The notes beneath the pieces are model-generated. The model did no database searches. It was not told the DNA's origin and saw nothing but the letters and a program-made list of their open reading frames with translations. This document shows positions 47,453 through 57,982 of a stretch of DNA of 64,000 nucleotides, piece after piece. This DNA comes from Erythrobasidium yunnanense (Eukaryota > Basidiomycota > Cystobasidiomycetes > Erythrobasidiales > Erythrobasidiaceae). The stretch covers positions 436,781-500,780 of the forward strand of contig BCJC01000008.1 in assembly GCA_001600175.1 (NCBI GenBank), in the 5' to 3' direction. Position numbers and translations under genes: made by a program. Numbering within the stretch: position 1 is the first letter of the stretch; each line of letters begins with the position of its first letter.

Positions 47453-48850
47453 TTACTCAGTAACCTGGAAGTTGCGATATATTCCATACCCTTCGGTCTC
47501 GACACCTCGCACATTCCTGCGAGGTCATGTTAGCATACCTTGAATGCAGAGATCTTCTTGTGTTAGCTCACCAATCTGTCAGACGTTCTTGTTCTTCACC
47601 AGCGACCGTGCTTGCGCGACATAGGAAAGTAACCTGTCTGCCTTTCCACTCTTGCTTGATGTCCACATCCGCCGTGAATAGTGTCCAAGCCCAGTGCATA
47701 TCGTTGTCGGCTTTGCTATCTTTCTCTAGCCTTGCAGCAGTCCACAGGCTCCTCAGCGATTCGTTTGTCAAATCTTCTTGAGACCGCGAGCCATCTTCGT
47801 CAATGCATGCGCAGACTTCTACTGCTTGTATAGCCATCCCTTTGCCGTCGAACGCGTATCCTTTGACTGTAATAGTGTCGCCACCCTGTGAGACTTGGCC
47901 GATCTCGCTTTGCAGGCCCGTCTCTTGCAGGGGCGCAGTCTTCTTCATCCATTCCGCCTTATCTTCGGAGCCGACAAAGGAAGGCAGCTTCTTGTAATCA
48001 CTTATCATGTAGAAGTTCTCGGAGGGTTTGCTGCTGATTCGTAGAGTGTGAAGCCATTTTACGGATCTTGCGCCTATGAAGCCTGGAACTATCACACGCA
48101 GAGGTCCGCCGTGCTCGTCTGGCAGAGCTTGCCCGTTCATTTTGTCGGCAAGCATTACAGTCCGCCTCGAATCCCTGAAAGTTGATGTCTCAGCAGGGCT
48201 AGCCTTGAATCACAGCTTGAGCTTGGGCTACCTACATAGCATCTCGCAGAGGTATTGAAGCTCCGTAATGGTCGGCTTGTTCGCATGTCTGAGTTGACGT
48301 GAAGTGGACATGAGCATCCGCAAGAGCTTGTACCTGCGCGAAAGATTCGGGAATTCCAAGCTCAAGCAAGACGGTTCGCAGTAGAACGCCTTCCCAGCTG
48401 GCGTTGAGTATCGTTCCTGCGCCCCATTGAATGCCTTCGACTTCTTTCCGGCTGTTCATCTCCTCTCTGCGGTTACCGGCGCACTGTTCGCAACAAATCA
48501 GCTCGCTAGTAAGCTGTTCATAGAAGCGCTTGATATACTTGTAAGGCAGCCGCAAGCGATGTTCTCCCGAGGGAAAGCAAGACTTCGATATCGATATGAC
48601 CTTCTTGCCTGTGTCGCGCCAATGCAGCTTTCGAATCCAGCCAGTGCTTCAAAGAATCTTCAATCTCAATGTGTACGCGATAACCATCCCTGGGAAGATG
48701 TAGGATCTCGCCATGGTTTCGTAAATATTGTAAGCGTTCAGGTGTGCGCCATGCGGCATCTACCAGTTTGCCGGCGTCAGGTTCGGCATTCAGAGGATCT
48801 TCTTGATGTATCGTAAAGCTTTCAGAGTCTTTACTGGCAGGAAGAGCCAT
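47453..48850 (-). CDS. Sulfite oxidase-like molybdopterin enzyme with an internal frame change
   Basis: Start ATG at 48850; later exons end at 48236, then 47572-48174 and 47453-47516. The family oxidises sulfite to sulfate with a Mo-pterin cofactor bound by one Cys, here in CEQCAGNRREEM. Other landmarks are RNHGEILHLP, GWAG-like IQWGAGTI, DHYGASIPL, MNGQALPDEHGGPLRVIVPG, FIGARSVKW and the dimerisation domain around TVKGYAFDGKGMAIQAVEV. Between 48572 and 48562 the conserved reading moves by one base (SLG in one frame, EHRLRLP in the next). No ordinary intron explains this; only a 37-nt GT-AG pair would. It may be a tiny intron, a sequencing error or a real mutation. Confidence 0.75.
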
Positions 48851-48977
48851 GCTTCGACAAGATGATGGAGAAGAAAGAAAAGAAACAGAAATCGATTTTG
48901 TAATGCAAGTATGCCTACCAACTATGCTACAAGTCACTCGTGTATGCTAAATAGGATGTGCTATAGTAATGCGATAT

Positions 48978-50926
48978 TTACTGCCTCTCAAAGCTGAGAC
49001 GGAGATTCAGAGGAGTGAGGGTCAGTCTGCTTGATGCGCGCAGGAGCCTCGCCTGCTTTTCTTGCAAGCCTTCATGCGTGTTGACATCGTCTGGATGTAG
49101 ACATATGCGATACTTCCTGATCAGGTTCACGAGGATACCTGAGGGGCGCCCTCGGAATCAGCAAGACATCTTCTGTATGAAGAGCCACAACGTACAGACA
49201 ATCTCGACTTGAGCGAACTTCTGTCCGACACAAGAGCGTGCACCAGCAGAGAACGGTACAAAGGCGTCTCTGTTCCAGCGATAGTCGTCGGTATCGATAA
49301 ATCGATCTGGCTTGAACAGCTCGGGTTCCGGCCAATAATGAGCTGAACATAATCCATCAGTTTCACGACCTTTCCTCGGTAATGTCGACTTACAATCATG
49401 GTGCATAGACTGAACATCCAGAGTTAAATGGGTATCTTTCGGAATGAAAATAGACTGAGAGCCACCAGGGCCTCTTTCTGTACAGGGTAGCACGACATCT
49501 TGGTCTGCGTATACTTTCTTGGGAATCGCGATGACGCTGGGGTATAGTCGAAGCGTTTCGTTAAGAACAGCTTGTGCACGAAGGAAGAGGGGATAGTCGG
49601 AATAAGGGATGTCGTGGTCGGGATGTGGAACGAGGGTATGGATCTCGTCCAGTAGCTTGTCTTGTTCTTCAGGGTATAAGGCCAAAAGACCGAATGCGAA
49701 CGCAAGGGTGTGTGCGCCTATCATTGACATCAGCCTGGGTTCACTTCAGGTGCGGTATAGCTCACTTGTCTCGTGACCCGCGACAAGGAACATAAACAAG
49801 TTCCCAGACAGCTCATCTAGGTCCATCGTCTCTTCCCTCAGACCAGTCTCCGATTTCTCCTTGATTTCCGCATTATTCGCTTTCACAAGCGAGCTGAGCA
49901 AGTCTGGCCGCTCTTCCCCCAGCTCAATGCCTTTACGACGTTCTTCAATCATTTCTCGAAGATAGGTGTCGAGCTCTTGCTTGTATTCTTTGGCTTCCCG
50001 GAGCGCCTTCGAGGGTATCCATTGCATCCACTGCGGTACTATTCAGCCTTTGCAGGATACGAAAAGTGCGGAAGCTTACCTTGGGGGTAATTACTGTTAC
50101 ATAAAGCGTCTGCAATGCACCTTCAAGCGTCTGCTTCAGGTTATGCCGATGGCCAGCCGCTGGCGGATCTTCAGGTTGACCAGGTGAAGCGATTCTTACG
50201 CCGAAGGCCGTTGAGCATAGTATCTACGTAGATGACCTGCAATTAGCCTGGCATGCAACTATGAGAGTGGGAGCTTACGCTTAGAGTAAGATGAAGGCAT
50301 AAGTGGGCAACATCGTTGCAGATCGATTGGCCGTGCGCGTTGCGAGACTTGTTCAGAGCTTCCATCCAATGTCTCGTCACCAACGTGCTCTGCTCCCAAT
50401 CTAGCTTGTTGTTGGTCTCATTGAATGACGAGCCTACTATCCGTCTGTGTTTCCGCCATTCGTCTCCTTCCGTGATGACTACATTCTCTCCATATACCGC
50501 TAGTATTCGATATAGTTCTAGCGGTTTCGGGTAGACTTTCCTATCTGATGTGATTGCTTTTATCGCAGTCGCATCTGCTACATGCAACGATATCCGCGGA
50601 GGCAGAGCGCCAATGAAGGAGGTGATAGTGGATTTGTGCATCTCATAGCGTTTTCTCCTGCTGAGCGGATCATTGTACGCATCGTTCAGAGGTGCATTAA
50701 TATACTGAATAGGCGGCAGGAAGAAGGCCAGCAAGCTCGCCCAAGGCGTAAGAAGGTAGCTTTTTCCAGGTATATGCTTGACCAGCTGCTGATTCCTGTA
50801 GAGCTGGGACAGTCGGAACAGGATGAATGCTGCATAGGACAGAATCGATGCGACCAATGCAGATCTGACATTGACCACGCGAAGCAGCGCAAGAAAGAGC
50901 AGGCCGCAGCTCAGCATGGCCTTCAT
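48978..50926 (-). CDS. Cytochrome P450 monooxygenase
   Basis: Six exons in minus order: 50279-50926, 50080-50223, 49766-50030, 49394-49717, 49196-49342 and 48978-49138, giving 562 residues. A hydrophobic N-terminus (SALVASILSYAAFILF region) anchors it to the ER. Catalytic landmarks are the I-helix FLVAGHETSAHTLAF, the K-helix LNETLRLYP, FKPDRF and the haem loop FVPFSAGARSCVGQKFAQVE with its Cys ligand. The C-terminus reads LTLTPLNLRLSFERQ. The substrate cannot be predicted. It lies between sulfite oxidase and the NADPH oxidase pair, all on the minus strand. Confidence 0.93.
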
Positions 50927-51141
50927 GGTGGAAGGTCAGAAGCAGCGTAAGAATGTCGAAGAAGTCGATGCAAAGTCAAGCCAGTCAACTACGTATGGCT
51001 CCGCGCAAAGATGGCACGTGAAGATGTCGTACTACTTTTCTGACAGGTCTAAGAGCAGAGCATCGAGAGGAGCTTTACCCTCTGTGCAGGTCGATACTAT
51101 GATTCTCAACAACATGCAACTGCATAACGGTCAGGTCAAAT

Positions 51142-53558
51142 CTAGAAGACCTCGTTGTTAAAGATAAATCGCATACCATTGCCTTCGGATGTCGCTCTAG
51201 CAGTCAAGATGGCACACTGATCCGCAAGCAGCTTTCCAACAATAGGAGGTCCGCAAAAGAAGATCCCAATTCTCCCGGTCCATCCCTGACTGGCCATATC
51301 CTCATAGTACTCCCTCAAGACCTCCTCGAAATCGGGTCTACCGAAGTGAGCTGCTGCTTTAAGTTGTGTAAGAGCTGAATAAGGCTGTTCTTGGGTGCGA
51401 TAGGCATCTAGAAGATATCGGAAGACGTGTGTCGACATATCCTTTCCTTTGGCAGTTATATGAGCATGGATGTTCAGGGTCAGGTGCGACGTGTCGTTCT
51501 CTGCTAGGCTTGACGCTCGATTCAACAAGTCGGAGAACCAGAGTAGGTCGTTCTTCTCTCGAACAGACCAGTGAAAGTCGACACGGCGGATGCCGCGCGA
51601 GCCAGCTTTGTCTTTTCGCAAGCCTTCTTTTCTAGCCTTCTCGACATCGTTCTTGCCTTCTCCAGATGAGTCAACGAGGGTGTCGATTGAAGAGACTTCC
51701 ATTCTCGAGGTTACTGGCGTGAGGGAAGTCACAGGCGTAATAATCGTCGGTCGCCGGAGGGTTCTGTTCCGATGGTAGAAGGAGCGAGTCGGAGTGAGTT
51801 TCCACGGGTCGCCTTGTGCTTTAAAGTTTTCCTCGAGATCTGTAAGACACGCTGCAAATGGCGTGATCCCGATGCCTGCGCCGATAATTATGGACTTGTC
51901 GAACCAGTAGAAGCGTTGTCTGATTGAGGCATGCATATCAGCCCGCTGTATGCATGCGCGAATGCATTTGACGAGCCTTACGCCGGAGCACCAAAAGGTC
52001 CATCCAGACCGACTCTTATAAGCATGTCGTCGGATTCGGGATTCTTGTTATCCATAGCCATCTTGTGGAGCTTCTTCGTCCAGTTTCCGTCCGCTTTTAT
52101 GTGCACTTGCAGTCGGTTGCCGATGCAAGCCGAGATTGTGAAAGGGTGCCATTGAAAGCGCGAGATGGTGGGGACCTGCAACAGGATCTGTAACGATTAT
52201 GCCATCAGTCGATGACTCCACAAAGTGTCAAGCATTCCGCGCAGGACCCACATATTGCCCAGCTCGAGCTCCCCATTTCTGGCCTTCCGGCTTCTCCACG
52301 ATGATTACAACAGTACCATCATCTAGTGCTTCTAATCTTGCAGCATGCGATATGAAGGACTTGGCGAGCCGGTTCACACGTTCTGCCAGGACCAGAAGGA
52401 CAGGAAAGACTATCCAGTAGCCCATCATGGGTTTTTGTACTGCAAGAAATGTCAATCCGCAAATTCAGTACGGTCATTAGAAGTGGGAGAAAGTGACTTA
52501 CGAGCCCAGCCTGTGCCATGGATACCGAGCATCGCAAAAACCACATACATAAGTAGATGTACAAGCTGGAATCCTTCGTATGTCTTCTTCCGAAACCGCG
52601 GTGTGCTCGTAATGGCAATCATCAAGAATGCAGTCAGAGCCGTAAAGCCGCTCCACCCTCCTCTTGTCTGAAGGTAGGACAGGTAGGTATGTTGAGACAT
52701 CGGTGTGCCGGTACGAGCTGCGACGGCTGCTTGACGGCCGGGCTGAGAGCCATAGACAAAAGTACCGGTCAGATGACCAAAGGCGTGAAGGCACTGTAGA
52801 TTGAGAAGCTTAGTATGACGTGGCCCGATAGCAAAGATGGAAGCTGCTCGCACCGAAAAGAAGAGTGCAATGCAGGATATGCGGATGTGGAAGGAACGCG
52901 TCAGATCCCAGTTGATGAAGCTGGACAGAATGTACGATCTCCTAGAGAAGGTCGCAAACCATCTTGACATCGATAGTATGAGAAAGAAGAAGAGTGGGTA
53001 TAGCGCCCCCGAGGACAATTTTGCGACACAGACGCCCCATCCGAATGCAGCTGTCGTCACCGGACTGAGAACGTATTCCAGGAACTGCCAGAGAGCCATT
53101 CCTAGAGTGAGGAGGAAGACGAAGACGACGAATAACAGTTGTGGCCCCTTTACGCTCCACCACGCTCTGGCTCGTCTTGTGGAGCTTAGCTTCTTTTCGT
53201 ATTCGCGGGCATGGTTCCTATCATTCTTCCTGGCAATCTGCCTCTGAGACGGAACGTTCCATCCCTGCACTTGTCGTATGAACTGATCTTTTGTTATTGA
53301 CCGCCCCTCATAGTCTGGCATGAGGCTGTATAAGAGATCGTGTAGGTCATCTGACGTCCTCGCAGAGGCGGAATCATGCTTCTCCGTCTGCGACGACCGG
53401 CGGAGGTGATGCTGCTTTGCATCTGTTACGAGTTCATCGTAAACAGCTTGCAGCTTCTTCTCGAGACTTTTGAATGAGATAGTCCCGTCTTTCTCCAGAT
53501 CGAGTTCGTCCCAGAACTGCTGGATCTCGTCTAGAGATAGCGACCTCGAGGCAGACAT
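51142..53558 (-). CDS. EF-hand NADPH oxidase, copy A
   Basis: Five exons in minus order: 52854-53558, 52502-52793, 52252-52439, 51982-52187 and 51142-51919, giving 722 residues. NOX enzymes move electrons from NADPH via FAD and two haems to oxygen, making superoxide. Near the N-terminus is an EF-hand-like loop (residues 20-31, DLEKDGTISFKS) whose last position is Ser, not the usual Glu. Haem ligands are in FHIRISCIALFF/CLHAFGHL and QLVHLLMYVVFAMLGIHG. Also visible are HPFTIS (FAD), GAGIGITPFAACL and IFFCGPP (NADPH), and a C-terminal Phe. It is a tandem duplicate of the next gene with the same intron positions. Confidence 0.92.
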
Positions 53559-54148
53559 CTTCTTAGATAGATCAATTGTATTACAGAGCCAAGCAGTACA
53601 GTATCACAGAGCCCATCAGTGGGTTCCCTTGATCAATATATTGTTAGCGCAGATCCTCTCGCTCGTACGTTCGGGACTGGCCTGGCCTGGCGAATTAGTG
53701 GTATGACGATTGGATAGGGCAGGAGGCATAGAGAAGTGGAGATGAGGGCAGGTGATGCACGTTCAAAAAGGAGTAATCACGTCCTCCCAGCAATACTGTA
53801 CAGAGCGTGCCATCAGTCGCTCCAGCTGGTTTTTCTCGCAAGTCCAGACTTTTCGAAATGTCTTTTGCGCGGCTTCTAGGATCTGACTGCAGTGTAAAAC
53901 TTAAGTGGTATGCTATTCGATTCGGGCTCGCCGGCTTCCGTCGAATCTTGGCCAGGATGGTTGAGTGATCACATGTGATGCGACAGGTCCCTTTCCGACA
54001 GTGACCGAATTATGTATTAGATTAGGTCTCTAAAGTCTCTACTGTCTGTACAGGCCATCTACAACGACAAGAACAAAGCCTTACCATCTGGGGGTTAGGA
54101 AAAGGCGCAGTAGAGATACTCGAGCGACATCACGGCTAGAGGCCTTTC
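53559..54148. other. Intergenic region between the two NADPH oxidases
   Basis: About 590 bp: 3' end of copy B and promoter of copy A. A TGATCACATGTGATGC palindrome-like stretch lies near 53965-53980. No gene was seen. Confidence 0.5.
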
Positions 54149-56571
54149 CTAGTTGAAGACCTCGTTCTGGAACATAAATCTCGTTCCTCTTCCTTCGTGA
54201 TTTGCTCTTGCCGTCAGGACTGAGCACTGATCCGCCAGTAATTCTCCAATGACCGGCGGGCCACAGAAGAAGATTCCGACTCTCCCATTCCATCCCTGGC
54301 TAGCCATATCATCATAATAATCACTTAGGATCCTCTCGAAATCAGGTCTTCCGAAATGTGCAGCTGCTTTCAAGCCCGTCAATGCGGAATAGGGATGTTC
54401 TTTCGTTCGATAGGAATCGAGCAAATAACGGAAGACGTGTGTTGAAATACCCTTCCGCTTCGCAGTGATGTGTGCGTGGATGTTTAGTGTCAAATTCGAC
54501 TCGTCATTTTCTGCCAAGCTCGAGGCGCGGTTCAGGAGATCCGAAAACCAGAGTAGATCGTTCTTCTCCCGCACAGACCAGTGAAAGTCGACTCTTCGAA
54601 TACCATAAGCACCAGGTTTGTTCTTTCTTATTCCTTGCACGCCGTCCCCTTTGGCCTTCTTCGCCCTACTTTTCGTCTTCTCGTTTGCTTCAGTAACGTC
54701 TGCGCTCGTTGCAGCAACAGTATCGGCAGACGATACGTCCAATCGCGAGTTGACGGGCGTGAGTGAAGGTGTGCGATGTAAAGTCCTGTTTCGACGATGG
54801 AAAGAGCGTGTCCGAGTAAGCTTCCAGGGATCGCCTTGCGAGTTAAAGTTTTCCTCGAGGTCCGTAAGACAGGCTGCGAATGGCGTGACTCCGATACCAG
54901 CGCCAATAATGATGGACTTGTCAAATGTATAAAAGCGTTGTCTGACAGTGCAATACACCGCTTCAGCCAATCTAACGAAGAATTCGAACCATTGACGGAA
55001 CTCACGCAGGCGCGCCAAACGGGCCATCGATACCCACGTTGATTCGCGCGTCTTCGGTGTCTGGACTCTTGTTCTCGGTGGTCATCTTATGCAGCTTCTT
55101 CGTCCAGTCACCGTCGGCTTTGATGTGTACTTGAAGTCGATTGCCGATGCAGGCTGAGATGGTGAATGGATGCCATTGGAATCGTGCCAGAGAGGGAACT
55201 TGCAGGAGGATCTATGTGTACAAATATCTTAGCCTTCTTCTCCAATCTGGAACAGTATGACCGATCGAGAAGACGCACGTATTGACCTGCTCGAGCTTTC
55301 CATTTCTGTCCCTCTGGCTTCTCGACGATGATCACGACCGTGCCGTCATCTAATGCTTCTAGTCGCGCGGGGTGCGAGACGAAAGACTGTACGAATCGAT
55401 TTACGCGTTCCGCCAAGACGAGGATCACAGGAAAGACGATCCAGTAGCCCATCATGGGTGCTTGTACTGCAAGCATACTGTTTTAGTGATTGTAGACAGG
55501 GTAGATAAAGTGACTTACGGATATAGCCCGTACCGTGTATTGCCAGCATAGCGAACACGACGTACATGAGTAGATGGACAAGCTGGAAAGCCTCATAGCT
55601 CTTCTTCCTGAACCAAGGTGTGCTCGTGATAGCGATCAAGAGGAATGAGATGAGAGCCGTCAAGCCGCTCCAGCCTGCTCTGGTCTGAACATAAGAGCTG
55701 TAGCTGCGTTGAGTGATAGGAGCGCCTGTGCGGGCGGCGACGGCGGCTTGCCGACCTGCTTGAGAGCCATATACAAAGGTTCCCGTCAAATGTCCTAAGG
55801 CGTGTAGACACTGTTAGAAAAAGCGAAGTCAGCTATGACATATTGAGGCAGGAGAATATATGCGCTTACCGCAAAGAAGAGTGCGACGCAGGATATACGA
55901 ATATGGAAAGATTGCGACAGGTCCCAATTGATAAACCTCGAAAGGACATACGACTTGCGCGTGAATGTCGCAAACCATCTTGACATTGACAGGATGAGGA
56001 AGAAGAGGAGAGGATAGAGCGCTCCTGCAGATAGCTTTGCGACAGTGACGCCCCATCCAAACGCAGCTGTCGTAGTTGGATTAAGTAGGTATGTCAAGAA
56101 TTGCCATAAAGCCATTCCTAGCGTGAGGAGGACGACGAAGATGATAAATAGTACTTCTGGACCTTTCACACTCCACCATGCTCTGAACCGCCTTATATAG
56201 CTTAGCTTCCTATCGTATTCACGCGCATCGTCGTTATCGTTCTCTGAGCTGTTCTTCTCTTGAGAAGGGATGTTCCAGCTCTGGACTTGTTGAATGAACT
56301 GTTCTTTCGTCATGGAGTGCTCTGCGTGGTCTGGCATGAGACTGCACAGGAAGTTGTGCAGGTCGCTTGCATGTTTGCCGGTGTCTGCACCCTGCTTCTC
56401 CAATCGTGAGGGATGGTGCAGATTGTGCTTCTGAGGGTTTGGTGCCAGCTCATCGTGGACTGCTTCGAGCTTCTTCTCGAGTTCGCTGAATGAAACAGTC
56501 CCATCGTTGTCCAAGTCTAGCTCATCCCAGAACTGCTGGATCTCATCGTCAGTCAGTGCTTTCGCGGACAT
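54149..56571 (-). CDS. EF-hand NADPH oxidase, copy B
   Basis: Five exons in minus order: 55870-56571, 55519-55810, 55279-55466, 55006-55211 and 54149-54941, giving 726 residues. Middle exons have exactly the lengths of copy A (292, 188, 206 nt) and all phases agree. The EF-hand loop (residues 19-30, DLDNDGTVSFSE) is canonical, with D-x-D-x-D-G and a final Glu, so calcium binding is plausible. Haem, FAD (HPFTIS) and NADPH motifs (GAGIGVTPFAACL, IFFCGPP) are intact. Relative to copy A there is a longer basic insert in the NADPH domain (EKTKSRAKKAKG). Function is inferred as calcium-regulated superoxide production. Confidence 0.92.
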
Positions 56572-56943
56572 GATTAGCTGGGGGGTCTGAATGGAACAGA
56601 GTCAAGCTGCATCGAGTGATGTTGTGGTGCTTGGATTGCATAACGTCTTTCTGCGGTAATTTCTGCCTCGTGGCCTTGGGCTTGCCAAGGTGCAAGACTC
56701 TTGATGACGGAAGGACAAGCCCGAACAAGCAAGCGAGGAGGAACAGCGAGATAACCAATACGATAGGAGGTGTATTGCAAGATGCTGCATTGTCAACTCA
56801 ATCAGTCAATCTCAGAGTCAGTTCATGTCCAAACTGGCTTTTGTTCGGATTGACTTGGGATTGCAGATGTTCTGACTTCTTTCCGGCTTCTCCTTCTTGG
56901 TGGTCTAAGGATGCTGGATCTATCTACCTGATTGCTCTTTTCA
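56572..56943. other. Divergent promoter region NADPH oxidase B / RNase III-like
   Basis: About 370 bp between outward-facing genes. A spliced upstream exon of the RNase III-like gene could lie here but none was convincing. Confidence 0.4.
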
Positions 56944-57711
56944 ATGCACTTCCCACCTGCTTGGCGTCCATCCACACTTCGCATAAATCTGGCTGCTCTC
57001 CCTCCGTTACCAGATCTTCCCAGATGGTGTAGCGACGGCTCATTCGCGCATTCGAACAAATACATCAGAGCATCTACTCCTGCCCGTGACGGCTCGAAGA
57101 ATGCTGCAAGAAAAGCTAGTCCGCTAGCTGTACCGTCTTTCGAGACTTTCAGATATGTAGGAGATGCATTCTTGAATCTGCTCATCAAGGGCAACCTGCG
57201 CAATCTGCCTGTCCCGAACTATGCGTGCGACTGCGTGAGCCCGAAGGTGAGCTTACCTTCAGCTTCAAGTGACTGGAGGAATCTGAGTGAAGCTCGACAG
57301 ATAGCAGCCGGCCTGCTCGTATCCAATGACAACCTATCATACATCTCTCGATATTATGGCTTGGAGCGTTACTATCGCGGTCCACCTGCACATCACCCCT
57401 CGGGCGAACAACATCTGCAAGCGGATCTACTAGAAGCATACGTCGGTGTGTTCTGGGATACACTAGATCAACATGATGCCGAGACGATACCTAGCAAAGC
57501 GGACCTTATCGAGCGCTACTTGCTTCGCCAAAAGATGGAGGAGTATGCAAAGAAACTAGTCACATTGGACGTGTTCCCAGATCTGTGGGAGCAGGTCATG
57601 TTCCTCTATGGGCAACAGAAAGGTCAAACGCCTTGGCGAGCATCATCTATCAAGGACCAGCCGGAGCGGGGTGAGAAAGTGGAAGTCTTCCCGACTAAGG
57701 CTCACCTATAA
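56944..57711 (+). CDS. RNase III-fold protein, possibly mitochondrial
   Basis: A single exon of 255 residues from the ATG at 56944. The RNase III fold is suggested by FETFRYVGDAFLNLLIKG (signature helix), SNDNLSYISRYYGLERYY and QADLLEAYVGVFWD (second acidic motif). The second catalytic Glu of the signature ERLEFLGD is replaced by Arg (R70), while the Asp of that motif and the D-x-x-E of the second are kept. No double-stranded RNA-binding domain follows. Partly inactivated RNase III folds occur as mitoribosomal subunits (mL44/mL57 types), and the N-terminus is acid-poor. Mitochondrial location is inferred. Confidence 0.65.
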   Translation: MHFPPAWRPSTLRINLAALPPLPDLPRWCSDGSFAHSNKYIRASTPARDGSKNAARKASPLAVPSFETFRYVGDAFLNLLIKGNLRNLPVPNYACDCVSPKVSLPSASSDWRNLSEARQIAAGLLVSNDNLSYISRYYGLERYYRGPPAHHPSGEQHLQADLLEAYVGVFWDTLDQHDAETIPSKADLIERYLLRQKMEEYAKKLVTLDVFPDLWEQVMFLYGQQKGQTPWRASSIKDQPERGEKVEVFPTKAHL

Positions 57712-57982
57712 AGTACACATAGCAAATCGGGAATGGAGCAGGAGCAGTGAAGTGATCGACACCCAAGTACCAATTTACTGTTGTTGTCTGAACGTATTTA
57801 ACTTTGCCAAGCACGCGCTGTTGAGACTATCGCTACACGGAACACTTTTGGCACAAATGAATTGAGTAGAGCAACTACACATCACTGTGTTTGGCGCACT
57901 TTCGAAACCTGAAACTCGACTATTGCGAAGGGGGAGGGTCTTAGGTATTAAGTCCTTCTTTGGGTCTTCTTGTTGTTATAGC

